64,000 nt of DNA from an uncultured Alphaproteobacteria bacterium. Its GTDB lineage: Bacteria > Pseudomonadota > Alphaproteobacteria > HIMB59. Of this stretch, positions 46,449-54,546 are shown in pieces. A program made the translations under genes and the position numbers. Position 1 is the first letter of the stretch; each line of letters opens with the position of its first letter. The notes under the pieces are model-generated. The model worked only from the letters and a program-made list of their open reading frames with translations, made no database searches and was not told where the DNA came from. The stretch is taken from positions 62,001-126,000 of the forward strand of contig CACABO010000004.1 of assembly GCA_902530745.1 (NCBI GenBank), in the 5' to 3' direction.

Positions 46449-47480
46449 ATACTCTTTAATTTTTTTATTTGACTCAAATTTATTTGCAAATAAGTAACTT
46501 TGCCTACTATAGCTTTTATACTTTTTGAAAATATCGATAATTGATTTAACAAGTTGTTTAGTGTCATTCTCTTTTATAATTATACCATTGTGCCTTATTG
46601 ACTCTGGGGTGCCCCCACTATTACTAACTATACATGGTAATCCAAAAGATGCGGCTTCAACATTGGATATTCCGAAGCCTTCAATGCTGTCAGGTGTAGT
46701 TAAAGTTGGCATAATATGAACAGAGGAATTTTTAAAAATTTTTTCACTAGGGTAATCATGATATATAAAATCTACTTGTTCGAGCAGTGAGTGTTTAATA
46801 ACTAAGTGTTTTAATCTCGATAATTCTGGTCCATCTCCTAGAATGGCATATTTGAGTATCATATTATATTTATCTCTTAGTACAGACATCGCTTCAAAAA
46901 CTAAATGATGCCCCTTTCTGTACTCTAGTCTAGCTACTGTACATAAATCATATTTTTTTTTTATTTTATTTTTTGAAATCTTTTTTATAAAAGCAGGGTG
47001 AATTATTGTATGATTAATTTTTTTTAAACTTTTAAAATTTTTTATAGATTTGTTTTTAGTAAACTTAGAATTATAAATTACTAAGTCTGCTTTATTTAAA
47101 GAATTCAAAATTCTATCTTTACTACTTAATTTTAATATTTCATTTCCGTGAACTAAACAAATTTTTTTTGCACCTCTGGTATTATTAAATGATTCTAGTG
47201 ATTTCCAACTATCAAAAAAAATAATATCAATTTTATTATTTTTTAAAAAATTCTGAGCAAAACTTAATTTAATTTTTTTTCTTAAAAATTTGATTTGATC
47301 AAATCTGAAAATATCAAATTTACATTTACTATCAAAATCTGAAGAGGTAAATTTAGAACCATCAGATAAAACTATTACTTTATTTCGTGCGGCAAATGCA
47401 TATTGAGCTATATTTGTCATGACAGACTCTATGCCTCCTACTTTTGGAGCAAAACATTGCGTGTATATAAGAATATTAAT
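46434..47480 (-). CDS. GT4-family glycosyltransferase, probable ATT start
   Basis: Retaining glycosyltransferase with GT-B fold, likely for cell-surface glycans. The C-terminal domain has CTVARLEYRKGHHLVFEAM, ILGDGPELSRLKHL and the nucleotide-sugar site SIEGFGISNVEAASFGLPCI. The first ATG is at 47420, but 20 more in-frame codons upstream encode NILIYTQCFAPKVGGIESV, the normal GT4 N terminus. The only start for that is ATT at 47480, 7 bases after AAGGAG (47488-47493) and overlapping the truA stop. Length about 348 residues. Confidence 0.82.
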   Translation of the reverse strand: MNILIYTQCFAPKVGGIESVMTNIAQYAFAARNKVIVLSDGSKFTSSDFDSKCKFDIFRFDQIKFLRKKIKLSFAQNFLKNNKIDIIFFDSWKSLESFNNTRGAKKICLVHGNEILKLSSKDRILNSLNKADLVIYNSKFTKNKSIKNFKSLKKINHTIIHPAFIKKISKNKIKKKYDLCTVARLEYRKGHHLVFEAMSVLRDKYNMILKYAILGDGPELSRLKHLVIKHSLLEQVDFIYHDYPSEKIFKNSSVHIMPTLTTPDSIEGFGISNVEAASFGLPCIVSNSGGTPESIRHNGIIIKENDTKQLVKSIIDIFKKYKSYSRQSYLFANKFESNKKIKEYLNAI

Positions 47481-48213
47481 AAGAAATCTCCTTTAAAATC
47501 AATCCTTTTGATGGAACTGTTGGTCCAGCTAGGCTTCTATCTTTAACTTTAATTAATTCTTTTATCCAATTAACATTTTTGTTTTTTAATCCAACTTCTA
47601 ATAAAGAACCAACCATTATTCTAATTTGTTGATAAAGGAAAGACTGTGCTTTAAATATAAAAATAATTTTTTTACCTTTAACTTCAATTAACGCATCGTC
47701 TATAGTTCTATGTGGTTTGTTAGCTTGACATCCTTGTGCTCTGAACGAAGAAAAATCGTGCTTACCAAGAAACAACTTAACAGCATTTTGCATTGAGTCT
47801 ATGTCCAAAGGTTGACGAATATGTATACTAAAATCATCCTCAATGACTGATGGTGCTTGACTATTAAAAACTTGATAATTATAAATTTTGCTCTTAGCTG
47901 TAAAACGTGCGTTAAATTCTTGATCTACATTTTCTACTTTAGTAATTCTAATCTTTTCCGTTCCTAGATGAAAATTAATACCATTTAAAATTTGATATTC
48001 ATCAAATTTTTTTTCTAACTCAAAATTAGCACATTGTGCTAGAGCATGTACTCCAGCATCAGTTCTCCCAGCACCTTGAATAGTTTTTTTTTCACCAGAA
48101 AATTTAAATATTGCTTTCTCTATTTCACCTTGCACGGTCTTCTCATTTTTCTGATATTGCCAACCACAATAAGGTAAACCATGATATTCGATTGTAAGTT
48201 TTATGTTAGTCAT
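47476..48213 (-). CDS. truA: tRNA pseudouridine synthase A
   Basis: Makes pseudouridine at positions 38-40 of the tRNA anticodon arm. Catalytic Asp is in AGRTDAGVHA (about 48-57); YHGLPYCGWQYQKNEKTVQG at the start and FSSFRAQGCQANKPHRTID are also typical. Length 245. It overlaps fmt by 8 bases, in an fmt-truA order often seen in alphaproteobacteria. Confidence 0.97.
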   Translation of the reverse strand: MTNIKLTIEYHGLPYCGWQYQKNEKTVQGEIEKAIFKFSGEKKTIQGAGRTDAGVHALAQCANFELEKKFDEYQILNGINFHLGTEKIRITKVENVDQEFNARFTAKSKIYNYQVFNSQAPSVIEDDFSIHIRQPLDIDSMQNAVKLFLGKHDFSSFRAQGCQANKPHRTIDDALIEVKGKKIIFIFKAQSFLYQQIRIMVGSLLEVGLKNKNVNWIKELIKVKDRSLAGPTVPSKGLILKEISY

Positions 48214-49135
48214 TATCGATCATTGAATTTAATTGAAATTGATTATTTCCTAAAACAAATTCTTTAATATCTAATGGTTTCTTTCCTTCGGCTTGAATTT
48301 TTAAAATATCTAGGCTGTCATTTTTACATGCTACAGTAAGTGGTAAATTAATTATCTTACCCTCATCATCTTGTATGTTAGAAATTTTAGCTTTTAAAAT
48401 TTTAAATCTTTGACCCTTGTATTTAAACCACATTGCTGGCGATGGATAAAAGGCTCTTACTTTTTTTTCAATTATACCTGCAGATAGTCCCCAATCCACT
48501 CGTGTTTCAACTTTGTCTATTTTTTTTGCATATGTGGATTTAGAATGGTCTTGTTCTTTTAATTGGACTTGGCCAAGGAAATATTTTTTTAGCGTGTTGA
48601 ATAATAATGAGCAAGAGTCATTGCTAATTTGTTCAATTAATTGCTTTCCATCAGTTAATTCATTAATTTCAATATTCTGTTGGGCTAAAATTGGGCCCTC
48701 ATCGATTTGATCATTCATTTTCATTATACTAATGCCTGTTTCTTTATCATTGTTTTCGATAGCTCTTTGAACAGGTGCTGCTCCTCTCCATCTTGGCAAA
48801 AGCGAGGCGTGTATATTAATAAATCCATGTAAAGGAGTATTTAACCAATTTAGTGGAACTATTTTCCCATAAGCAAAAAGTATTGCGATGTCAGGCTTTA
48901 ATGATTTAAATTCTATCAAAGATTTATCATCAAGTATTTTGGGAGTAAAAAAAGGAAGAAGTTGACTTTCGGCCCATTGTTGAACTGGTGTATTATATTT
49001 TTTTTGCCCTCTAAATTTTTTTTTTGGTTCTTGTGTGTAAATCCCTACTATATCATATCCACCAAGGTAAAGTGTCTTTAGAGGAGGAAGAGAAAATTCT
49101 GGTGAACCAAAATAAACTACTCTTTGTTTTTTCAT
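48206..49135 (-). CDS. fmt: Methionyl-tRNA formyltransferase
   Basis: Formylates initiator Met-tRNA with 10-formyl-THF. The formyltransferase domain shows VYFGSPEFSLPPL, INIHASLLPRWRGAAPVQRA (residues about 108-127) and the following IDEGPILAQ; the C-terminal OB-like domain begins near RVDWGLSAG. Length 309. Between def (directly before) and truA; def and fmt together start and process N-formylmethionine. Confidence 0.98.
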   Translation of the reverse strand: MKKQRVVYFGSPEFSLPPLKTLYLGGYDIVGIYTQEPKKKFRGQKKYNTPVQQWAESQLLPFFTPKILDDKSLIEFKSLKPDIAILFAYGKIVPLNWLNTPLHGFINIHASLLPRWRGAAPVQRAIENNDKETGISIMKMNDQIDEGPILAQQNIEINELTDGKQLIEQISNDSCSLLFNTLKKYFLGQVQLKEQDHSKSTYAKKIDKVETRVDWGLSAGIIEKKVRAFYPSPAMWFKYKGQRFKILKAKISNIQDDEGKIINLPLTVACKNDSLDILKIQAEGKKPLDIKEFVLGNNQFQLNSMIDND

Positions 49136-49648
49136 TTAAATTTTTTCTATTTCTTTTTTATACTTTTTCATCTTTCTAATAATTACATCTCTTTTTAAAC
49201 GACTTAAGTGATCAACGAATAAAATTCCGTTTAAATGGTCTAATTCATGTTGTATGATCCTCGACTCAAAACCTGTAAATGTTGATATTTTTTTTGAGTT
49301 GTCTTCATCAAGATACTCCATTTTAATTTTTTCAGGACGGTCTATTTCTGCAAAATGCTCTGGGAAAGATAAACATCCCTCTTCATATGACACTTTATTT
49401 TCATCTATGGATATGATTTTAGGATTTATCATTGTTAGAGGTTTTTTTTCTTCATCTCTAGATCCTGCATCAAGAACAAAAATTCGGATATTTAAGCCTA
49501 TTTGAGGTGCAGCTAAACCTACACCATTTGCGGAATACATAATTTCATACATTTTTTTTATTAATTCTCTGTGATGTTCGTCTACTTGAGGTAAAGATAC
49601 ACTTTCTTTTTTTAATATGGGGTCGGGTGCATAAATAAGCTTCAACAT
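49136..49648 (-). CDS. def: Peptide deformylase
   Basis: Removes the formyl group from new proteins. Metal-site motifs are GVGLAAPQIG (43-52), EEGCLSFP (90-97, with the Cys ligand) and QHELDHLNG (HExxH). Length 170, type I PDF. Followed directly by fmt. Confidence 0.98.
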   Translation of the reverse strand: MLKLIYAPDPILKKESVSLPQVDEHHRELIKKMYEIMYSANGVGLAAPQIGLNIRIFVLDAGSRDEEKKPLTMINPKIISIDENKVSYEEGCLSFPEHFAEIDRPEKIKMEYLDEDNSKKISTFTGFESRIIQHELDHLNGILFVDHLSRLKRDVIIRKMKKYKKEIEKI

Positions 49649-49720
49649 AAAATTAAATATAGTTTATTTATACAGATAGAAACAATAAATCAAACATTTA
49701 CAGGGATAACATTAGATAAA

Positions 49721-50317
49721 TTAGCTAAGGTTTTTGCGCGATTCCAGCGCCGCTCCTAAAGTATTGTCATCAAGATAATGAATTTCACTTCCTACAGGGA
49801 CGCCATATGCAAGTTGAGTAATTTTAATTTTATAATTTTCTAGTTTGTCCTTTATAACCAGTGCTGTTGTTTGTCCCTCGATTGTTGCGCTTAGTGCCAG
49901 AATAATTTCTTCTACTTGATTATTTATGATTCTTTCTTTGAGAATATCTAAATTTAAATCCCGCTCTGTAAAATTCTTTGAAGCTGATAGAAGTCCACCA
50001 ATAACATGATAAAGGCCTTTATGATATCCAGATCTTTCAAATGCCCACACATCAGCCATGTCTTCGACAATACATATAGTCGTTTTTAATCTATTTTCTG
50101 AAGAACAAATTTTGCAAGGTATTACAACATCTAATATTCCGCAATTAGTACACTTTTTAACAACAGATGCAGTTTCTGCTATACTTTCTCCTAAAGGTAA
50201 CATTAATTCCTGTTTATTTTTTATTAAATATAAAGCTATTCTTTGTGCAGAGCGCTGACCTATTCCAGGTAGCCTAGAAATTAAATTAATAAATTTTTGA
50301 AGTTCGTCTTGTGACAA
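49721..50317 (-). CDS. recR: Recombination mediator RecR
   Basis: Works with RecF and RecO to load RecA at gaps. An N-terminal HhH region (LISRLPGIGQRSAQRIALYL), a zinc finger with four Cys (CTNCG and CKIC) and a Toprim domain (ICIVEDMADVWAFERSG, then YHVIGGLLS) are visible. Length 198. It lies 2 bases downstream of ybaB, in the conserved dnaX-ybaB-recR order. Confidence 0.98.
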   Translation of the reverse strand: MSQDELQKFINLISRLPGIGQRSAQRIALYLIKNKQELMLPLGESIAETASVVKKCTNCGILDVVIPCKICSSENRLKTTICIVEDMADVWAFERSGYHKGLYHVIGGLLSASKNFTERDLNLDILKERIINNQVEEIILALSATIEGQTTALVIKDKLENYKIKITQLAYGVPVGSEIHYLDDNTLGAALESRKNLS

Positions 50318-50319
50318 TT

Positions 50320-50655
50320 TTAAAAGGGCATCTTCATTCCTGGGGGCAATGGTAAACCTCCAGTTATTTTTTTCATTTCTTCAGCCGACATTTCCTCAAC
50401 TTTTTCCTTTGCTTGATTCAGTGCAGCTTTAATTAAGTCCTCTAATACCTCTTTTTCGTCTGAGGACAACAGTGATGGATCAATATCAATTGATTGAACA
50501 ATTTGTTTACCATTCATTATCACTTTAACCATTCCTCCTCCGGACTCAGCTTCAACAGTTTTATTTTCTAATTCTTTCTGCATTTCTTGCATTTTTGTTT
50601 GCATTTCTTGGACTTTTTTCATCATACCGCCCATATTACCCATCATTTTCATCAC
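50320..50655 (-). CDS. ybaB: Nucleoid-associated protein YbaB/EbfC
   Basis: Small DNA-binding nucleoid protein. It has a Met-rich N terminus (MMKMMGNMGGMMKKVQEMQ), the VEAESGGGMVKVIMNGKQ strand region and the C-terminal KITGGLPLPPGMKMPF. Length 111. Its start lies within the last 20 bases of dnaX. Confidence 0.95.
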   Translation of the reverse strand: MMKMMGNMGGMMKKVQEMQTKMQEMQKELENKTVEAESGGGMVKVIMNGKQIVQSIDIDPSLLSSDEKEVLEDLIKAALNQAKEKVEEMSAEEMKKITGGLPLPPGMKMPF

Positions 50656-52240
50656 CTCTTTCTAACTCTTCAATATCTATAATCTTTGCATTAGGAAATT
50701 TAGCAAGAACTTTTTTAAATTCATCAGTTTTCATTTCTTGCTCAATTAACTCTTGTTTATATAGAGACTTAATTTTCTCTATAGTTGTTATTTGTTTTTG
50801 CTCATTAACCTCCAGCTCATAGTCAGTCATAATGTTTTTATATAGCTCTTCACTTCCATTAAAATTTTTATCAATAACATTGATACGGAGTATTTTATTT
50901 TTTTCTGAGAATTCAACTACTTGAATATTTTCCATAATAATTCCTGCCATTAAAGGTGAAAAATTTTTTCCATAATATTGAAAAAATAGGTTATGCATAT
51001 CAATTTTATCTTTTAGAGATATCTCTGGTAATTGATTTACTTTATTTTGAATTACTTGATCAAGGTTAGGAGAAGCTTGACTTATATTTTGATTAATTTC
51101 AGACTTTTTTTTTTCTTCTGAGCCTGTTGATTGATTATCATTTAATAGGAATGCACACCTTAGAAGTACCATTTCAAGAGTTATATGTGGTTGAGGTGAA
51201 ATTTTAATTTCATCATACCCTTTCATTAAGCTTTGCCAAAAAATATTTAGTTTACCTTGGTCAAATTGAATAATGTACGATGCAAAATTTTTATCTTCTT
51301 CAGTTAAGAACTCATCATTAAGAAGTTCTTTATTTATTTTTAATTTACATGACCAATTTATTATATTCATCATATCTTCTATAATTTTAGAGGTCTCTGA
51401 TCCTCTTTGATACATTTCATCAAGTAGTGCTATTAGTTTTGGAAGATTATTATCTAAAATATTCCTTGATAATTCATACAAATCAGTTTGCTTTGCAAAG
51501 CCGAGCATATTGACAATTTCATCTACTTGAATTTCTTTTTGTGATTTAAATACATTAGCTTGGTCTAATATACTCAGTGAGTCCCTAACTGAGCCCTCAC
51601 TGGCTTTAACTATTAAGTTTAATGCATTCTTAGAAATTGATATGGCCTCTTTTTTAGCAATGCCCTCTAAGAAATTTGATAAAGTCCTCTTTTCAACTCG
51701 TCTCAAATCAAATCTTTGACATCTAGAAAGAATTGTAATGGGAACTTTAGATATCTCAGTGGTTGCGAATATAAATTTTGCGTGGAGTGGCGGCTCCTCA
51801 AGAGTTTTAAGAAGTGCGTTAAAGGCACTTTTAGATAACATATGAACTTCATCGACTATGTAAACTTTGTATTTTCCAAGCACTGGATTATATTTAACGT
51901 TCTCAATTATTTCTCTTGCATTTTCAACACTCGTATTAGAGGCAGCATCAATTTCTATAACATCTGGGTGTCTGTCTTCAGTTATAGCTTTTGCTTGTTC
52001 ACAATTATCTAAATCAGGATTATTGTTGTTATCAAAAATAGTACAATTCAACATTTTGGCTACAATTCTTGCAGTTGTAGTTTTTCCTACTCCACGGATC
52101 CCTGTAAAAATATAAGCGTTAGGAATCTTATTAAGCTCTATTGATTTTTTTATGGTGTCAACTAGATATTCTTGACCAATCAAATCCTTAAAATTTGAGG
52201 GTCTATACTTTAATGCAAGGATTTTTGAATGATTTTTCAT
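50636..52240 (-). CDS. dnaX: DNA polymerase III subunits gamma/tau
   Basis: ATPase of the clamp loader and, in full length, the tau bridge to the polymerase. Walker A is GIRGVGKTTTARI (47-59), Walker B VYIVDEVHMLSKSAFNALLK, and the SRC motif LSRCQRFDLRR. Only two of the usual four zinc-binding Cys remain (LNC and DNC); the middle CxxC pair is missing. Domain III ends near residue 365; a 10-A run follows at about residue 376, and the tau-specific part is short. Length 534. The SRP RNA gene is just upstream. Confidence 0.97.
   Translation of the reverse strand: MKNHSKILALKYRPSNFKDLIGQEYLVDTIKKSIELNKIPNAYIFTGIRGVGKTTTARIVAKMLNCTIFDNNNNPDLDNCEQAKAITEDRHPDVIEIDAASNTSVENAREIIENVKYNPVLGKYKVYIVDEVHMLSKSAFNALLKTLEEPPLHAKFIFATTEISKVPITILSRCQRFDLRRVEKRTLSNFLEGIAKKEAISISKNALNLIVKASEGSVRDSLSILDQANVFKSQKEIQVDEIVNMLGFAKQTDLYELSRNILDNNLPKLIALLDEMYQRGSETSKIIEDMMNIINWSCKLKINKELLNDEFLTEEDKNFASYIIQFDQGKLNIFWQSLMKGYDEIKISPQPHITLEMVLLRCAFLLNDNQSTGSEEKKKSEINQNISQASPNLDQVIQNKVNQLPEISLKDKIDMHNLFFQYYGKNFSPLMAGIIMENIQVVEFSEKNKILRINVIDKNFNGSEELYKNIMTDYELEVNEQKQITTIEKIKSLYKQELIEQEMKTDEFKKVLAKFPNAKIIDIEELERGDENDG
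51105..51114 (-). promoter_or_regulatory. A10 slippery run, candidate tau/gamma switch in dnaX
   Basis: Ten consecutive A's in the mRNA sense (codons GAA GAA AAA AAA AAG TCT). Slipping back one base, or one extra A in the transcript, gives AAA GTC TGA, a stop two codons on; one A fewer stops about 8 codons later. The product would end near residue 380, right after the collar domain, as gamma does in other bacteria. Confidence 0.55.
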
Positions 52241-52252
52241 TATAGGCTTTAA

Positions 52253-52342
52253 GGAGAATTACACGACCCAATTCTTTATGTTACGGCTGCTTTCTTTCGA
52301 ACCTGACCGGATTGGCATAAAAAACTGCCCATGTAATTCTCA
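52253..52342 (-). ncRNA. ffs: 4.5S signal recognition particle RNA (small bacterial type)
   Basis: On the minus strand the conserved SRP domain IV is seen: GGTCAGGTTCGAAAG followed by AAAGCAGCC, with the tetraloop and asymmetric internal loop that bind Ffh. The ends pair as a perfect stem, GAGAATTACA at 52332-52341 and TGTAATTCTC at 52254-52263. About 90 bases. Location directly upstream of dnaX is common for this gene. Ends are judged from the closing stem. Confidence 0.93.
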
Positions 52343-52378
52343 AATTATTTTATAACAGTATTAAAGGGAAATATGAAG

Positions 52379-53218
52379 TTATTGTCTCACCCGATATGGG
52401 GATTTTTCAAAAACTCCTAATTTTCTAACCTTTGAGCAATAATGATACATATCATCTAAAGCAAATTTGGTGTTATCTTGTTCAGGGTGTCCTTCAATTT
52501 CACAATAAAATTGTGTTATCACAAAGTCAGCTCCATAATTATAACTCTCAAGTTTTATCATATTTACATTATTAGTTGCAAAACCACCCATTACTTTAAA
52601 TAAAGAACCCGGTGTATTTTTTACTGAAAATAGAAATGATGATATATAGGTCTTTTTTTTGTCAAATTCTAAGTTTTCGTTTTTAGACATGACATAGAAT
52701 CTTGTAATGTTATTTAAAGAATTTGCAAAATTCTCATCAATTACTTTTAAGCCATATGTCTTACCTGCCAAGCTTGAGGCAATTGCAGCAGTATCAAGTA
52801 TTTTTTCATCAGAGATAGTTTTTGCAGAGCCAGCAGTATCAGCTCCAATCAAAATATTTAAATCTAATTTTTGGATTTTATCACTACATTGTGCCAAGGC
52901 TTGTTCGTGACTTAAAATATTTTTAATATTTTCGATTTTACTATCTGGATGAATTAAAAGCTTGTGTTCAACTTTTTGAAAATGTTCGAAGTTTATATGC
53001 AAATTAGATTTTGGTATTAAACGATGAATATCAGCAACTCTCCCTGCAGCAGAATTTTCAATTGGAATCATAGCATAATCGACGTTGCCCGACTCAGCTT
53101 CATTCAAAGCAATCTCAAATGTTTTGCATGGGAGTGTTTCTGCGCCAGAAAAAAAATCATTTACAGCTAATTGACTGTAAGCTCCATCAACTCCTTGGAA
53201 AGATATTCTTTTACTCAT
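52379..53218 (-). CDS. pheA: Prephenate dehydratase
   Basis: Converts prephenate to phenylpyruvate for phenylalanine. The catalytic domain has SFQGVDGAYSQLAV (5-18), IPIENSAAGRV (57-67) and NITRFYVMS with the TRF catalytic motif; a C-terminal ACT domain follows (SSFLFSVKNTPGSLFKVMGG, then KLESYNYG) for feedback control by phenylalanine. Length 279, with no chorismate mutase domain. Overlaps kdsB by 8 bases. Confidence 0.97.
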   Translation of the reverse strand: MSKRISFQGVDGAYSQLAVNDFFSGAETLPCKTFEIALNEAESGNVDYAMIPIENSAAGRVADIHRLIPKSNLHINFEHFQKVEHKLLIHPDSKIENIKNILSHEQALAQCSDKIQKLDLNILIGADTAGSAKTISDEKILDTAAIASSLAGKTYGLKVIDENFANSLNNITRFYVMSKNENLEFDKKKTYISSFLFSVKNTPGSLFKVMGGFATNNVNMIKLESYNYGADFVITQFYCEIEGHPEQDNTKFALDDMYHYCSKVRKLGVFEKSPYRVRQ

Positions 53219-53930
53219 TTTTTAAAATTAATCGATTTACTCTATCTAAATCCTCTTTTGTATCAACACCCAAAATCTCCTCTTTTATGACAGAAATTCC
53301 AATTTTACTGGTGTCGATTATACGAAGTTGTTCTAATTTTTCATCAAGTTCTCTTTGGGTTGGTGGCATAGAGATAAAATCTAATAAGAATTTTTTATGA
53401 TAAGCATATACTCCAATATGATGAAATACATTTTTATTAATTTTTAAATTGCTATCAAGTATTCTCGAAAAATTTGAAGCATAATTTAGCTGATCTATTG
53501 TGACTTTTACTTTGGAACTATTTTTAGCTTCATCAATGTTAATAAATGGGCACGCTAGAGTGCTAATTTGGAATTGTAGTAATTTCTCTTTTAGTAATTG
53601 TAAGTGATTGGCACTTATGAATGGCATATCTCCCTGAACATTGATTACAAATTTAAATTTTTTCATTCCCTCTAATTTTCTTACTGCCTCTCCAATTCTA
53701 TCAGTACCGGACATATGATTAGGATCTGTCATGATAAATTTTAGTTTCATTTCTTCGCAATATTCTCTTACTTCTTGATCACATATGGCTAACAATAAAT
53801 TGTCAGTGATACTCGACACACGTTTGTAAATAAAATGGAGCATGGGCAAGTCTCCAATCTTTGCAAAAGGTTTATTTGGAAATCTAGAAGCCTTTAATCT
53901 GATTGGAATAATTATTAAAGTATCGTTCAT
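53211..53930 (-). CDS. kdsB: 3-deoxy-manno-octulosonate cytidylyltransferase
   Basis: Activates Kdo as CMP-Kdo for LPS. It begins TLIIIPIRLKASRFPNKPF, with the PxRxxSxRxPxKP nucleotide loop; INVQGDMPFI, HHIGVYAYHKKFL and the late ILGVDTKEDLDRV are typical. Length 239. Its presence indicates an outer membrane with Kdo-containing LPS. The last step in front of pheA with an 8-base overlap. Confidence 0.94.
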   Translation of the reverse strand: MNDTLIIIPIRLKASRFPNKPFAKIGDLPMLHFIYKRVSSITDNLLLAICDQEVREYCEEMKLKFIMTDPNHMSGTDRIGEAVRKLEGMKKFKFVINVQGDMPFISANHLQLLKEKLLQFQISTLACPFINIDEAKNSSKVKVTIDQLNYASNFSRILDSNLKINKNVFHHIGVYAYHKKFLLDFISMPPTQRELDEKLEQLRIIDTSKIGISVIKEEILGVDTKEDLDRVNRLILKNE

Positions 53931-53990
53931 TAATGCGACAAAAATCCGTTTTAAGTGCTATATTTTTAAACATAGACTTCTCTATCAAAT

Positions 53991-54509
53991 ATGGAAACCA
54001 ATAAAATTCTAGGGGCAATAATCCTTGCCCTTTTGTTAGCTGCTGTTTTTTCAAAAGTTGCGGATATGGCTATACATCCAGAGTTTCCCGATGAACTAGC
54101 TTATAAAATTGAGATCCCAGAGGGTGGTGTTTCTTCAGAAATAAAGGAAGAGGTTAATATATTTGAGGTTCTTCCTGAAATAACCCCTATGTTAGCTTCA
54201 GCAAGTATGGAAAACGGGGAAAAAATTTTTAAAAAATGTGCCTCCTGTCACACACAAGTTAAAGGTGGAGAAAACAAAGTGGGTCCTGCTATGTGGGGAA
54301 TAGTAAATAGACCAAAGGGGTCTATGGAAGGTTTTGCGTATTCTGGAGCCTTGGTAGAATTTGGTGGTGATTGGAATGTTGAAGAGTTAAACAAATTTTT
54401 GTTAAAACCTAAAAAATATATAGTTGGAACAAAAATGAATTATAATGGTATAAAAAAAGACCAAGATAGAGCCGATTTAATTAAATGGCTAAGTTCTCTG
54501 AGCGATTAA
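53991..54509 (+). CDS. Membrane-anchored cytochrome c (CycM / c552 type)
   Basis: Electron carrier on the periplasmic side of the membrane. An uncleaved N-terminal anchor (ILGAIILALLLAAVFSKVA) precedes a linker and a class I cytochrome c domain with heme site KKCASCH (about 81-87) and axial Met in YIVGTKMNYNG; GPAMWGIVNRPKGS is typical. Length 172. This type links the bc1 complex to the aa3 oxidase in alphaproteobacteria. Confidence 0.92.
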   Translation: METNKILGAIILALLLAAVFSKVADMAIHPEFPDELAYKIEIPEGGVSSEIKEEVNIFEVLPEITPMLASASMENGEKIFKKCASCHTQVKGGENKVGPAMWGIVNRPKGSMEGFAYSGALVEFGGDWNVEELNKFLLKPKKYIVGTKMNYNGIKKDQDRADLIKWLSSLSD

Positions 54510-54546
54510 AGTTTTCATTCATTAATTTTTCAATATCATATAAATT

